A stretch of 46,346 bases of DNA, from assembly GCA_945869675.1 (NCBI GenBank), contig CAMBPS010000018.1:1-46346 (forward strand), read 5' to 3'. The notes under the pieces are model-generated. The model searched no databases. It had not been told where the DNA came from and worked only from the letters and a program-made list of their open reading frames with translations. The translations under genes were made by a program, and so were the position numbers. Source of the DNA: Prosthecobacter debontii (GTDB lineage Bacteria > Verrucomicrobiota > Verrucomicrobiia > Verrucomicrobiales > Verrucomicrobiaceae). Positions 24,580 through 33,562 of the stretch are shown one piece after another (the stretch's first letter is position 1; every line of letters begins with the position of its first letter).

Positions 24580-26331
24580 TCATCTGCCACCTTCCACGCC
24601 CCAGAGCTTTTCCAGTAGCATGAACATCTCCGGATCAAGCTGCTTCAGTTCGGTTCTGGAGAAGGGAAAGAAATCGTTTTTGCTGAAATAGGCCTCTGTG
24701 CATTCGGCGAAGTATTCCTGAGGATTCGTCATCGCATAGGCGCGACTGATGTGGCTGCGGCCTTCACTGTCTTTACGCTCCACACGATCATACTTGCCGC
24801 TGGCCTTGGCATTATTGTAGGCTTTTTTGATCTCTGGATTGCTAAAACTCATTCGTTCTGTGCGATTGTGGTAAGCGTGCGCCAGTTCATGCAGGACGAA
24901 GTTGGGCATGCGGCGCGATTCAGCCTCAAAGATACGTACGTTGGTGAACTCGACGCCTTTTGCCATCAAGGGATCGCGACCGTTTTCACGCAACCAAGCC
25001 GCGTCGGGGTGAAATTCAGCGCGTGGGTGCACCCCTGGATATTCGGGGTTGATCCACAGCAGTACCTTCTGCAATTCGTCCACCGCCAGCGCCGGAACGA
25101 CGCGTATGATCTCGTCAAGCTGCGCACGCAGGAGTGGCAGGACCCTGGCGAGCGGTTCTACACCGATCTGGGTGTTCACCTGCACCCTCCAACCCGAGAT
25201 CAGACGCTCTTCATGCTTTTTTGCCAGAGCGACTGTTTCAGACCGCCTAGCTGCGGCAGCGCGAATAACGTCTTTAGCTTTTTTGAGGCGTTCAGGCCAA
25301 ACAAACTTGGGTGCTTGAGTGAGATCATAGCCAGCAAGATGTCCGCTAAGTCTTGTTGACGGTTTCGTGTATTTTAACTCGGTGTCACCAAACACTTCTT
25401 GGCAGAGCTTTGCAAGCCTACCGTCATAAGTGATCAACTCCGCGCGCGTATCCACATGATTGTGATCGTGGTCGTTTTCCCGATTGTTATCGAACCATGA
25501 CTGCACACCTTCAGCAAAGTATTCATGGTGGTTTACGGCAGCATATTTGCCCTTCCACAGGCCAGCTTTCATCGCAGACTCAAAAGCTGATTTCACGCGT
25601 TGATCAAAGGTCGGATCGACGTTTGCCAATCCGCGTAGATGAATGTTATGAGCAAACTCGTGGATGAAGATGCATTCAGTGGAATACGGGTCTCCTTCAT
25701 AAGCCAGCAGGTTTTCCTCCGCACATGAGCAAAGCGGGTCCGCGGCACTGCCACCCATGCCACGAGCACGGGCATCGCGGTAGTCTTTGATCGAGATGCT
25801 TTCGAAGCCCGGCACCGGCACCTTTTCCAGCCAAGCCCACTCAGGCTGATCGGTCGTGAACTCGTCATGCGCCAGGATGCAAAGCCGCGATCCACTGGCG
25901 ATCATCGCCTCCCGCACATCCGGTCGCTTTGCCAGCATGAGATCAGCCAGATAAGCCGCCTCCTTCAGCGCATACGGGCTCACCTTCGCCGAAGCACAAA
26001 TCGGGTAACCCTGTGCTCGCACGACCTGCGAGTAAAAGGCTGGAACGCCGTCCTTCGCCGTCGGATCATGGCGAAAAGCCTGCACGGGAACCTTGCTGAC
26101 GACCTCCGTTTCCTTTTCACCATCCACAATCATGAAACGATGACCCAACGTTGTGCCGATGATGCTATCCTTGCCCGGCTCGATCTTACCATTGAGAACC
26201 CGTTTGCCATCCGGCGCGACCCAGAATAACTTCACCGCCTTTTCACCTGCGTTGAGAATTCGGAGCTTCGGGCGATCCAAAGCAAGAACAGCTGTGGATA
26301 GGGTGAGAAATGCAAGTGTGGCGATTTTCAT
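24580..26331 (-). CDS. Secreted tandem HExxH metallopeptidase with N-terminal VHL-like beta domain
   Basis: A 583-residue exported protein (signal MKIATLAFLTLSTAVLA). Residues 20-72 read as a VHL-type beta domain: VKLFW, then PDGKR, then TTLGHRF. Two zinc-peptidase units follow. Unit one has HEFAHNIH at 224-231 with EYFAE at about 270-274. Unit two has HELAHAYH at 481-488 with another EYFAE near residue 535. Both thus keep the HExxH pair and a downstream Glu, which suggests an internal duplication with two active sites; the pattern recalls lethal-factor-like peptidases. The start overlaps the stop of the D-amino-acid dehydrogenase gene by 4 nt, so it belongs to that unit. Proposed role: cutting hydroxyproline-containing proteins outside the cytoplasm. 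Confidence 0.8.
   Translation of the reverse strand: MKIATLAFLTLSTAVLALDRPKLRILNAGEKAVKLFWVAPDGKRVLNGKIEPGKDSIIGTTLGHRFMIVDGEKETEVVSKVPVQAFRHDPTAKDGVPAFYSQVVRAQGYPICASAKVSPYALKEAAYLADLMLAKRPDVREAMIASGSRLCILAHDEFTTDQPEWAWLEKVPVPGFESISIKDYRDARARGMGGSAADPLCSCAEENLLAYEGDPYSTECIFIHEFAHNIHLRGLANVDPTFDQRVKSAFESAMKAGLWKGKYAAVNHHEYFAEGVQSWFDNNRENDHDHNHVDTRAELITYDGRLAKLCQEVFGDTELKYTKPSTRLSGHLAGYDLTQAPKFVWPERLKKAKDVIRAAAARRSETVALAKKHEERLISGWRVQVNTQIGVEPLARVLPLLRAQLDEIIRVVPALAVDELQKVLLWINPEYPGVHPRAEFHPDAAWLRENGRDPLMAKGVEFTNVRIFEAESRRMPNFVLHELAHAYHNRTERMSFSNPEIKKAYNNAKASGKYDRVERKDSEGRSHISRAYAMTNPQEYFAECTEAYFSKNDFFPFSRTELKQLDPEMFMLLEKLWGVEGGR
26116..26274 (-). other. VHL-like beta domain in the metallopeptidase (partly degenerate pocket)
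   Basis: This stretch codes residues 20-72 of the metallopeptidase. Aligned without gaps to human VHL from W88, it keeps W88 (W37) and H115 (H64) and the G93, G114 framework. Y98 is replaced by N47, H110 by G59, S111 by T60 and W117 by F66. The fold is likely the same, while hydroxyproline binding would be weaker or altered. Human residue numbers are from memory of the VHL-HIF structure. Confidence 0.65.
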
Positions 26332-27569
26332 GCAAAACGATCAGGCGACATTAACTCCAATGCAACGGGGGACTGCTTGCTGCTAAGCACATCGGCGATG
26401 ATCTTTCCCGTCGCAGGTGCGAGACTCAGGCCCATCATCGCATGGCCGGTAGCGAGTGTGAGGTTTTTCCAACGCTGGGTGCGGCCAATGTATGGCATGC
26501 CATCGGGCGAAACGGGACGCAAGCCGCTCCAAGGCTTCACGTTGTCGAAGTCACGTTCATTGAAGGCGGGAAAGTAGTCGGGGAATGCCCTCGTGATGCC
26601 ACGCACACGACGTGGCGTGATGGATTCATCCGTTCCGGCGATCTCCATCGTACCGCCAACACGTAGAACGCCATCCATCGGCGTCACTGCGAGACGTGCC
26701 TCCGTGCAGATGCTGCACAGTTCGGGGAGTTGCTTCGGATTGGTGAGTGTGAGTGTGTAGCCTTTGCCCGCTTGCATTGGCAACTTCAAATCGAGTTCCT
26801 TTGCCAACTCGGCTGACCACACACCGCTGCACAGCACCACTTCGTGGCTCTCGACTTGACCTGTTGATGTGTTGACCGCTCGTAGCGTTTCACCCTCCAC
26901 TTTAAAACCACGCACCTCCGTCTCCCACAGCATCTCGACACCGAGTTTCAATAACTCCGCCTCAACAGCCGCGATGAAGCGAGATGGTGCGAGGTGGCAG
27001 TCCTTTGGGAAAAACACACTGCCGCACACATCCATCGTGACAGCCGGATCAAGCGCAGCTGTAGCTTTTGCGTCGAGCACCTCTGCGGGAATGCCGAGTC
27101 GGTTCGCCATTTCGGCCATATGGGCTTCCTCATCGAGCGTCTGCTGCTTTTTGCAGAGCATGAGCAGACCCTTCTTCACGAGGCCGAAGTCGAGATCGAG
27201 TTCCTCGTAGCATTGACGGCTCAGCAGGCTCAAATCGCGTAAAACTGGCGCTGCGGCATCAACGCGCTCTTTGGTGGCTGCTTTCCAGAATTCGAGGCCC
27301 CAAGTCATCAAATCGACATTCAGCCTCGGTTTGATGTAAAAGGGTGATTCGGGATTCCACATCCATTTGAGGCCAAGTTCGACCATGCCAGGTGCCGCAA
27401 GCGGGATGAAATGACTCGGCACGATCATTCCCGCATTGCCAAACGAGCAGCCATCCCGTTGCTGTGACTTTTGATCGATGACCGTCACCTTCATACCGCG
27501 CCTGGCGCAATAAAGCGCCGTGCTAAGGCCGATGACGCCTGCGCCGAGAATAGTGATATTGGTGCTCAT
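26328..27569 (-). CDS. FAD-dependent D-amino-acid dehydrogenase, probably D-hydroxyproline dehydrogenase
   Basis: A 413-residue DAO-superfamily flavoenzyme. The N-terminal FAD site is ILGAGVIGLSTALYCARRGMKVTVID. Further DadA-type landmarks are SFGNAGMIVPSHFIPLAAPG, FPKDCHLAPSRFIAAVEAELLKLGVE, LCSGVWSAELAKELDLKLPMQAGKGYTLT and the C-terminal WSGLRPVSPDGMPYIGRTQRWKNLTLATGHAMMGLSLAPATG. In hydroxyproline catabolism such an enzyme oxidises cis-4-hydroxy-D-proline to 1-pyrroline-4-hydroxy-2-carboxylate. That substrate is inferred from the neighbouring epimerase and deaminase genes; D-alanine or another D-amino acid is possible. It is translationally coupled (4-nt overlap) to the metallopeptidase gene. 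Confidence 0.85.
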   Translation of the reverse strand: MSTNITILGAGVIGLSTALYCARRGMKVTVIDQKSQQRDGCSFGNAGMIVPSHFIPLAAPGMVELGLKWMWNPESPFYIKPRLNVDLMTWGLEFWKAATKERVDAAAPVLRDLSLLSRQCYEELDLDFGLVKKGLLMLCKKQQTLDEEAHMAEMANRLGIPAEVLDAKATAALDPAVTMDVCGSVFFPKDCHLAPSRFIAAVEAELLKLGVEMLWETEVRGFKVEGETLRAVNTSTGQVESHEVVLCSGVWSAELAKELDLKLPMQAGKGYTLTLTNPKQLPELCSICTEARLAVTPMDGVLRVGGTMEIAGTDESITPRRVRGITRAFPDYFPAFNERDFDNVKPWSGLRPVSPDGMPYIGRTQRWKNLTLATGHAMMGLSLAPATGKIIADVLSSKQSPVALELMSPDRFA

Positions 27570-27684
27570 ACTACCACATTCAATCCGACATCATGGCGCT
27601 CGTCTTGGATGCTTTGGGGATTTGCGCCGAGATTTTTGCCAAGTAGTGACTCGACGCACCTCATGCTCTCGTTAGTATCATCAA

Positions 27685-28476
27685 ATGGATCTAAATTGGA
27701 CTGACAAGATTGTGATCGTCACCGGCGGTGGCGGCGGAATGGGACAAGCAGCGGCAAAGCGATTCGCGGAGGCCGGGGCGAAGACGTTTGTATTCGGACG
27801 CACACTAGAATCACTCAGTGAAACCGCCGCGTTATCGAAAAACATCTTCCCGTTAGTTTGCGATGTCTCTGAACCGACCAGTGTGACTGCCGCGGTCGAT
27901 GAAGTGCTGAAACACGGCGTTCCTTTTACTCTCATCCACACTGCGGGGATCAACACGCCGGATCGGTTCATGGCTCATGCCGATCCGTCACGCATCGCCA
28001 GTGCAGAAACCTGGCGAAAGGTCATGGAGATCAATGTTCTCGGCGTCTCCAACATGATCCAAGCCGTTGCAAAACCAATGACGGATAATGGCGGCGGCCG
28101 AATCGTCGTTGTATCATCCACGGCTGGGCATGGTTACGACTCCTATGCTGGCGTGCCTTACACCGCCAGTAAGTGGGCCGTTCACGGCATGCTTTCTACC
28201 GCGCGTATGCAGCTCAATGCTCATGGCATCATCCTGTCCGAATACGCGCCCGGCGAGGCACTGACACCACTCGTGAACCTGCGACCCGTTCAGCCTGGTG
28301 AAGATCACAAGGCCAAAATGATTAGCACGAGCGATTGCGCCGACACCCTTTTCTTCATCGCCGGACAGCCACACAGCATGAGCGTCATTCAGCTTCCCGG
28401 TTATCAACCCTTTGGCGGTATGCCGCCGCAGATCACCGCGCCATGGTTGAGTGGTCTTGAGATCAAACAGCGCTGA
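27685..28476 (+). CDS. SDR-family oxidoreductase inside the hydroxyproline locus
   Basis: A 263-residue SDR. The cofactor loop is VTGGGGGMGQAAAKRF, the active-site region is VVVSSTAGHGYDSYAGVPYTASKWAVHGM with Ser and the YxxxK pair. It is on the strand opposite to its neighbours, divergent from the dehydrogenase gene (115 nt apart) and convergent with the DPP-IV gene. The pattern is closest to 3-oxoacyl-ACP-reductase/polyol-type SDRs with no clear substrate. Its place between the two halves of the hydroxyproline cluster suggests a linked role, perhaps on a carbonyl intermediate, but nothing in the sequence proves it. Confidence 0.87.
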   Translation: MDLNWTDKIVIVTGGGGGMGQAAAKRFAEAGAKTFVFGRTLESLSETAALSKNIFPLVCDVSEPTSVTAAVDEVLKHGVPFTLIHTAGINTPDRFMAHADPSRIASAETWRKVMEINVLGVSNMIQAVAKPMTDNGGGRIVVVSSTAGHGYDSYAGVPYTASKWAVHGMLSTARMQLNAHGIILSEYAPGEALTPLVNLRPVQPGEDHKAKMISTSDCADTLFFIAGQPHSMSVIQLPGYQPFGGMPPQITAPWLSGLEIKQR

Positions 28477-28577
28477 CTCATCTGAGAAATCTCCACTTGA
28501 ATGAGTGCGATCACTTTTTTGTATTCCGTCTAAAAATGCAAGTCCAATTCAGGAAGGTGACGATGTTAGATTGTCGA

Positions 28578-30755
28578 TCAAGGCCTCAAATGCCGGACCA
28601 GAAACTCCATCCTTAACTTAGAGCCATACGGTGTCTCCGCTGCACCATGACCTGTGCTGGCGATGGGCATGAAGTCGAAGCTCTTGCCTGCTTTCTGCAA
28701 GGCAGCAACGACTTGCATGGTGCTGGCGGGATCGACGTTCGTGTCGAGTTCGCCGACGATGAGGAGGAGGTGACCTTGCAACTTATAAGCGTCCTCCTTA
28801 TTAGAACTTTTCACATACGACTCATCCACGGGCCAGCCCATCCACTGTTCGTTCCACCAAATTTTGTCCATGCGGTTGTCATGGCATCCACAGTCGGCGA
28901 CAGCGACTTTGTAGAAGTCGTGATGATCGAGTAGCGCACGCATGGCATTCTGGCCACCCGCGCTACCGCCGTAGATACCCACGCGGTTCAAATCCATCCA
29001 AGGACGTTTTTTCGCTGCTTCCTTGATCCACAGCTTCCGATCTGAAAAACCGGCGTCCTTCAAATTTTTCCAACACACATCGTGGAAAGCCTTGCTACGA
29101 TGATTGGTGCCCATGCCATCAAGTTTAACGACGATGAAACCTAGTTCGGCGATCTGATGCATGCGGAGCTGACGATCAAAATCCTTCGGAGCAAAAGCTC
29201 CGTGCGGTCCCGCATAGATGTCCTCGACGATAGGATATTTCTTCGCCGCATCGAAGGTCGAGGGCTTGATGATAACGCCGTGAATGTCTGTTTTTCCATC
29301 GCGACCTTTAGCGACGAAACGCTCGGGCATCGTCCAACCTACGTTGAGCAGCGCAGAGGCATCTGCTTTCTCCAACTCGCAAACGAGACTGCCATCGCTG
29401 CTACGCCGCAGTTCAATTACAGGCGGATGATCGGCACGAGACCAAGTGTCGATAAAAAAATCGTTTTTGGGCGAGAACTCGACGTGGTGATTGCCATCGC
29501 CAGAGGTAAGTTGGATAAAGCTGCTGCCATCGAAATTCACACGGCACAGGTGCAAATGATAAGGGTCCTCCACAGTCCGCAAACCGCTCGCGAAGAACCA
29601 GATCTCCCTCTTCTCCTCATCCACTTTCAAAACTTCACGAACAGGCCATATGCCTTTCGTGATCTGTTGCTTTGGCTTGCCGGTTTTGATGTCATAGAGC
29701 CACAAATGGCACCATCCGTCACGTTCACTCATCCAGATGAGTTCATCCCTACTGTGCAGCCAGTGACGCCAAGTTTTCTTGGTGTAATCAATAAAGGTTT
29801 TCGATGTTTCCTCCACCACTACACGAACCTCACCCGTCTTAGCATTCGTCGCGAGAATTCGGTAAAGCTGATGCCCACGCTGGTTGTAATCGAAGTAGAA
29901 CTCGCGGCTGTCCTGCGACCACGTCACGTCGATTCGGCCTTCGGTGTTGAAGGGGTTCTCATATAGATCTCGCGGCACGCGAATCTTCTTTCCATCCGCC
30001 TGCGCAATCACCAACTGCGGCTTTGGCAAAGGATCGCCTGGCTTGATGTAGTCGATGACCACCGTTTTTGGCTGAAGGCCTCTTTTCGGAGATGCATCCA
30101 CAAGGGTCACCTCCCTCTTCGACACCGCATCAGCCTGACTGGTGACGCTGAATAAGCCGTCGGGTGATTTGCCAGCCTGCTTGGGCTTCTTCAGCTGCTC
30201 TTTGGCCTTCGTGAGGCCTTTGCCGTCGATGATGAGCGTCTTCACCATGGCTTCCGCCTCGACGATAGCGAGGTATTCGCCCGTGTGACTGGTGATGAGC
30301 CAGACGTGGCCTTCAAAACTATGCTGCTCACGTTCGCTTTCTGCTTTGATGGAACCGTAGCGCTGATGTTCGCCTGCTTCGTTGATCCAAAACAGATTCA
30401 CATCCTCATCGAGCTTGTTGATGAATTTGAAACCTGAAGACTCGCCCGTGTGCCGAGTGCGTCGAAGCTCAATTTGCATCGCAGAGGTATTAACGGCCTC
30501 TTTTTCAGGCAACCCAAGTTCCTTCAGCGATGGCGCTGCTTTTCGAATGCCCGTTGTGGCATTGATCAAAATGTACTCTGCCTTTTCAGGAGCTATTTGC
30601 AGTCGATACCAGAATGTTTTACCATCTGGCAACCAGTTCGCCTTCACGCGATCTCGGAAAACTTGATTCTCTGTGCGCTTCGGGAAAACAAGCGCAGCGC
30701 CGAAGTCCGCAGACATGGCCGCAGATGCGTAAATGAGCAGCAGGAATCGTTTCAT
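28578..30755 (-). CDS. DPP-IV-like S9 family prolyl peptidase with VHL-like beta domain
   Basis: A 725-residue exported serine peptidase (signal [16 protein letters not shown]). A VHL-like domain occupies about residues 106-165. The DPP-IV beta-propeller follows (for example [37 protein letters not shown]). The alpha/beta hydrolase domain carries the triad: Ser598 in YGGSAGGQ, Asp671 in GELDTNVDP and His703 in [12 protein letters not shown]. Family members remove X-Pro dipeptides from peptide N-termini. The ATG overlaps the stop of the 4-hydroxyproline epimerase gene by 4 nt, so it is the last gene of a four-gene unit. Together with the hydroxyproline-binding domain this suggests it trims X-Pro/X-Hyp peptides to feed the pathway. 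Confidence 0.9.
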   Translation of the reverse strand: MKRFLLLIYASAAMSADFGAALVFPKRTENQVFRDRVKANWLPDGKTFWYRLQIAPEKAEYILINATTGIRKAAPSLKELGLPEKEAVNTSAMQIELRRTRHTGESSGFKFINKLDEDVNLFWINEAGEHQRYGSIKAESEREQHSFEGHVWLITSHTGEYLAIVEAEAMVKTLIIDGKGLTKAKEQLKKPKQAGKSPDGLFSVTSQADAVSKREVTLVDASPKRGLQPKTVVIDYIKPGDPLPKPQLVIAQADGKKIRVPRDLYENPFNTEGRIDVTWSQDSREFYFDYNQRGHQLYRILATNAKTGEVRVVVEETSKTFIDYTKKTWRHWLHSRDELIWMSERDGWCHLWLYDIKTGKPKQQITKGIWPVREVLKVDEEKREIWFFASGLRTVEDPYHLHLCRVNFDGSSFIQLTSGDGNHHVEFSPKNDFFIDTWSRADHPPVIELRRSSDGSLVCELEKADASALLNVGWTMPERFVAKGRDGKTDIHGVIIKPSTFDAAKKYPIVEDIYAGPHGAFAPKDFDRQLRMHQIAELGFIVVKLDGMGTNHRSKAFHDVCWKNLKDAGFSDRKLWIKEAAKKRPWMDLNRVGIYGGSAGGQNAMRALLDHHDFYKVAVADCGCHDNRMDKIWWNEQWMGWPVDESYVKSSNKEDAYKLQGHLLLIVGELDTNVDPASTMQVVAALQKAGKSFDFMPIASTGHGAAETPYGSKLRMEFLVRHLRP
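30261..30440 (-). other. VHL-like beta domain in the S9 peptidase with complete hydroxyproline pocket
   Basis: Codons for residues 106-165 of the S9 peptidase. Aligned without a gap to human VHL 87-120, the residues W123, Y133, H145, S146, H150 and W152 fall exactly on W88, Y98, H110, S111, H115 and W117, the six residues that hold hydroxyproline 564 of HIF-1alpha. I checked these codons against the bases (for example the Trp codons at 30387-30389 and 30300-30302). The surrounding pattern [16 protein letters not shown] also matches VHL. Homology to VHL is from memory of the human sequence. Confidence 0.88.
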
Positions 30756-31615
30756 GCGATGCCAAATTGGAATGGGTCCTGTGGATCAAAGATGAGCATG
30801 GATTCAGCCGTGACGAAAGCCTTTCCAGTGATCGTTGGGATGATGCCGTTTTCAGCCGACTCGTAGCGACCTTCAAAAACGCTGCCAATAATGCTTTCCT
30901 GCCGCCAGACTTCGCCGGGAGCAATTTTTTCATCGGCAGCGAGGCAGGCGAGCTTCGCGCTCGTTCCCGTGCCGCAGGGGGAGCGGTCGTATTCAGCACC
31001 GGGGCAGAGAACGAAGTTTCGGCTGTGATTTGAGGAATCCTGAGGCGGGTCAAAAAGCTCGACGTGATCGACCTCCGGGTAGCCAGCGGCGCGCACGGCC
31101 TCACGCATGGCCAAACTGGCCTTCGTGAGCAGCGGGACGTTTTTCAAAGTGAGTTCGAGTCCATGATCCGCGACGAGAAAAAACCAGTTTCCGCCCCACG
31201 CTACATCGCCAGTGACTCCGCCTGCTTTGACGGCCTTGGCTTTTCTATATGATCGCACGTTGCGAATGCTCACGCGGTCATCGTCATGCAACGTAGCCGT
31301 CACAATGCCGACAGGTGTTTCTATACGATGTTCGCCTGTGCTGATGCGTCCGAGATGCTTCAGCGTGACGATGAGGCCAATCATGCCATGTCCGCACATG
31401 CCGAGTAATCCGACATTGTTGAAGAAAATGGCGCCAGCGGCACACGAGATGTCTTTTGGCTCTACGAGCAATGCACCGACAATCACCTCATGCCCGCGCG
31501 GCTCGCAAAGGATGGCGCGGCGATACGTTTCGAGTTCATCGAAGGTCACACCACTCAAGACCATGCGTGTGGGCTCACCGCCGGTGTGGGAGTCAATGAT
31601 GGGAATGCGCTTCAT
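30752..31615 (-). CDS. 4-hydroxyproline 2-epimerase (proline racemase family)
   Basis: A 287-residue proline-racemase-family enzyme. Both catalytic cysteines are present: Cys74 in [13 protein letters not shown] and Cys214 in [23 protein letters not shown]; the second Cys excludes the dehydratase branch, where it is Thr. [29 protein letters not shown] and [15 protein letters not shown] match 4-hydroxyproline epimerases rather than proline racemases. It converts trans-4-hydroxy-L-proline to cis-4-hydroxy-D-proline in the cytoplasm. The protein is shorter than usual (about 310-330). The gene follows the PanB-like gene by 86 nt and overlaps the S9 peptidase start by 4 nt. Confidence 0.9.
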   Translation of the reverse strand: MKRIPIIDSHTGGEPTRMVLSGVTFDELETYRRAILCEPRGHEVIVGALLVEPKDISCAAGAIFFNNVGLLGMCGHGMIGLIVTLKHLGRISTGEHRIETPVGIVTATLHDDDRVSIRNVRSYRKAKAVKAGGVTGDVAWGGNWFFLVADHGLELTLKNVPLLTKASLAMREAVRAAGYPEVDHVELFDPPQDSSNHSRNFVLCPGAEYDRSPCGTGTSAKLACLAADEKIAPGEVWRQESIIGSVFEGRYESAENGIIPTITGKAFVTAESMLIFDPQDPFQFGIA

Positions 31616-31701
31616 TCATCATGTTGACTCGTGCTTTGAGGTGCCTCTTGACTAATTTTTGCAGTAGCGGCCTGATTTCACCCAATTCGCCTTGAATCGG
31701 C

Positions 31702-32508
31702 TCACGGAATTGAGCGCACCACCTCGTCAAATAAAGCAGCATCCATCTCGGTGAGGTGGCAACTTGTAGGGAAGCGACCTTCTTTAACATCGGCGGCATA
31801 CTCGCTGAACGCGGCGATGCGCTCGTTTTGCAGGCGACGGTTTTCTTCAGCAAAGTTACGATAAGACTTGGCATGACGCGGAATACGCTCGTCGTAATCA
31901 CCGAGAATGTCGCAGGAGAAAAGGAACTGAGTATCACAGCCGCTACCCGAGCCAAGTGACATGAGGAGCATGCTCGTTTGCTTGCAAAGCCATGTCGCGA
32001 GGTTGTGCGGCACGATTTCGATCTCTGCAGCATACGCGCCGGCGTTTTCCAGGTCCTTCATTTTGCCATAGAGTGCCTTGGCTTCATCGACGGTCTTGCC
32101 GATGCTGCGGTAACCAGTCCAAGTGACGTGACGCGGCACCATGCCAATGTGGCCGACGACGGGAATTCCTTCACGGGCCATTGCTTCAATGAGATAGGGA
32201 CTACCAGAGCAATACACGGAGCTAGCTCCCATTTCCAGAGCGCGAAAGCCGGTGCGGATAGCCTCCTCCTGAGTAGCCATGCCATGCGGCGTGGAACCAG
32301 AAAGAAAGGCGGTAGGCACTGCTGCGACGAGCAATGGCAATCGCGCCTGAGTCTCTGGCGAGTCAAAACTGCAACTCATGAGATCAATCCCAGCGGCCTC
32401 GGCTGCAATGGCCTCTTGCGGTGACTTCACGTGAATATGCGTGAAGCAATGTTGACCTTTGAGCTTCCGAAGATCGTGAACCGTGTATTTTTTGCGTGGG
32501 CGAACCAT
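31702..32508 (-). CDS. PanB-like (ketopantoate hydroxymethyltransferase family) protein, divergent
   Basis: A 268-residue member of the PEP-mutase/PanB TIM-barrel superfamily. The strongest match is GIPVVGHIGMVPRHVTWTGYRSIGKTVDEAKALYGKMKDLENAGAYAAEIEIVP, which parallels PanB including the catalytic Glu in EIEIVP and the GHIG/P loop. The metal-binding VGDSLG motif near the start of PanB is missing (MSCSFDSPETQ there), and later metal ligands are not clear. So a role in pantothenate synthesis is doubtful. Being in the hydroxyproline operon, 50 nt after the deaminase gene, it may act on a 2-keto acid of that route as an aldolase. Activity is not predictable. Confidence 0.72.
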   Translation of the reverse strand: MVRPRKKYTVHDLRKLKGQHCFTHIHVKSPQEAIAAEAAGIDLMSCSFDSPETQARLPLLVAAVPTAFLSGSTPHGMATQEEAIRTGFRALEMGASSVYCSGSPYLIEAMAREGIPVVGHIGMVPRHVTWTGYRSIGKTVDEAKALYGKMKDLENAGAYAAEIEIVPHNLATWLCKQTSMLLMSLGSGSGCDTQFLFSCDILGDYDERIPRHAKSYRNFAEENRRLQNERIAAFSEYAADVKEGRFPTSCHLTEMDAALFDEVVRSIP

Positions 32509-32558
32509 GATTAGTGCTTACTAGGTAGTCGCTACCGCTGCAATACTCAAAGCACTTA

Positions 32559-33455
32559 TCAAGCGGGTCGTTTTGCCAAAGCGTCGCGGATGATTTGTAG
32601 CACTTGCTCGCGTTCAGCACCTGCGAGAGGCAAGCGTGGCTCGCGGACCCACTCGTGACCAAGACCCGTCTCTTGGCAAAGGAGCTTGATGTATTGCACA
32701 AAATGAATGTGCGTATCCAGTTTCATGAGCGGCTGACTCCAGCGGTAAAGGGCACGGCATTCCTCCCAGCGGCCACCTTTGGCAAGGTCCCAGAGCTGCT
32801 GATTCTCTTTGGGGAAAGCGATGCCGCTGCCGCAAACCCAACCGTCGATACCGAGAATGGCGGACTCGAGGAAAAGATCGTCCACGCCGGTGAAGATGCG
32901 GTAGCGGTCGCCAGTTAGATTGCGCAGTTCAGTGATACGGCGGGTGTTGGAACTGCTCTCTTTGATGGCGTGTAGATTCGGAATGTCGGCAAGTTCGATG
33001 AACATCTCCGGCGTCACGTCAGTGTGGTAACCAACGGGATTGTTATAGAGCATCCAGGACAGCGGTGTGGCGTTGGCCAAAGCGCGGAACCAATGCTGCG
33101 TTTCGCGCGTGTCGGACTTATACACCATAGGCGGCATGATCATGAAGCCGGACGCGCCAAGCTTTTCACAGTCCTGCATATAAGAAATGGCGGCCTGGGA
33201 ACTCATCTCGGCGACACCAGTGACGACAGGCACGCGGCCTGCTGCGACTTCGACAGCATGCTTCACCACCGCGCGTTTCTCATCTGGTTGGAGGCATTGA
33301 TTTTCACCCAAGGAGCCACAGACGATGAGACCGGAGACGCCGACGTCGATCTGTGCCTGCCAATGTTTGGCGCTCGCGGCAAGGTCGAGCGACTGGTCCT
33401 GATGCAATTGGGTGGTAACGGCCGGAAAAACGCCTGTCCATGTGGATTGGTACAT
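32559..33455 (-). CDS. 1-pyrroline-4-hydroxy-2-carboxylate deaminase-like DHDPS-family enzyme
   Basis: A 298-residue TIM-barrel enzyme that heads the operon. It carries GSLGEN (47-52) where DHDPS has GTTGE, Tyr137 in MLYNNP, Schiff-base Lys165 in AIKESSSNTRRI and the following FTGVDDLFLESAILGIDGWVCGSGIAFP. The GSLGEN/IKESSxxxRRI/FTGVDDL set is the pattern I know for LhpC, which deaminates 1-pyrroline-4-hydroxy-2-carboxylate to alpha-ketoglutarate semialdehyde. It would receive the product of the D-hydroxyproline dehydrogenase. Ordinary DHDPS is less likely because of these differences. The next gene starts 50 nt downstream. Confidence 0.83.
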   Translation of the reverse strand: MYQSTWTGVFPAVTTQLHQDQSLDLAASAKHWQAQIDVGVSGLIVCGSLGENQCLQPDEKRAVVKHAVEVAAGRVPVVTGVAEMSSQAAISYMQDCEKLGASGFMIMPPMVYKSDTRETQHWFRALANATPLSWMLYNNPVGYHTDVTPEMFIELADIPNLHAIKESSSNTRRITELRNLTGDRYRIFTGVDDLFLESAILGIDGWVCGSGIAFPKENQQLWDLAKGGRWEECRALYRWSQPLMKLDTHIHFVQYIKLLCQETGLGHEWVREPRLPLAGAEREQVLQIIRDALAKRPA

Positions 33456-33506
33456 GGCGGATTTTAAGGCCTCCTCTACCTAGTCTCTTGCTTACTTTAA
33501 TGCTGG

Positions 33507-33536
33507 CGCCCTGTTTTTATAGTCAAAAACTGGGCG
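33507..33536. repeat. Imperfect hairpin with 12-nt arms
   Basis: CGCCCTGTTTTT (33507-33518) and AAAAACTGGGCG (33525-33536) pair at 11 of 12 positions (one T-T mismatch) around the loop ATAGTC. It lies in front of the hydroxyproline operon and behind the carbonic anhydrase remnant. It could be a terminator for the sbt operon or a leader hairpin. No U-tract follows on either strand. Confidence 0.55.
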
Positions 33537-33562
33537 GCTTTGCGGCAAGTATGATTGCTCAA

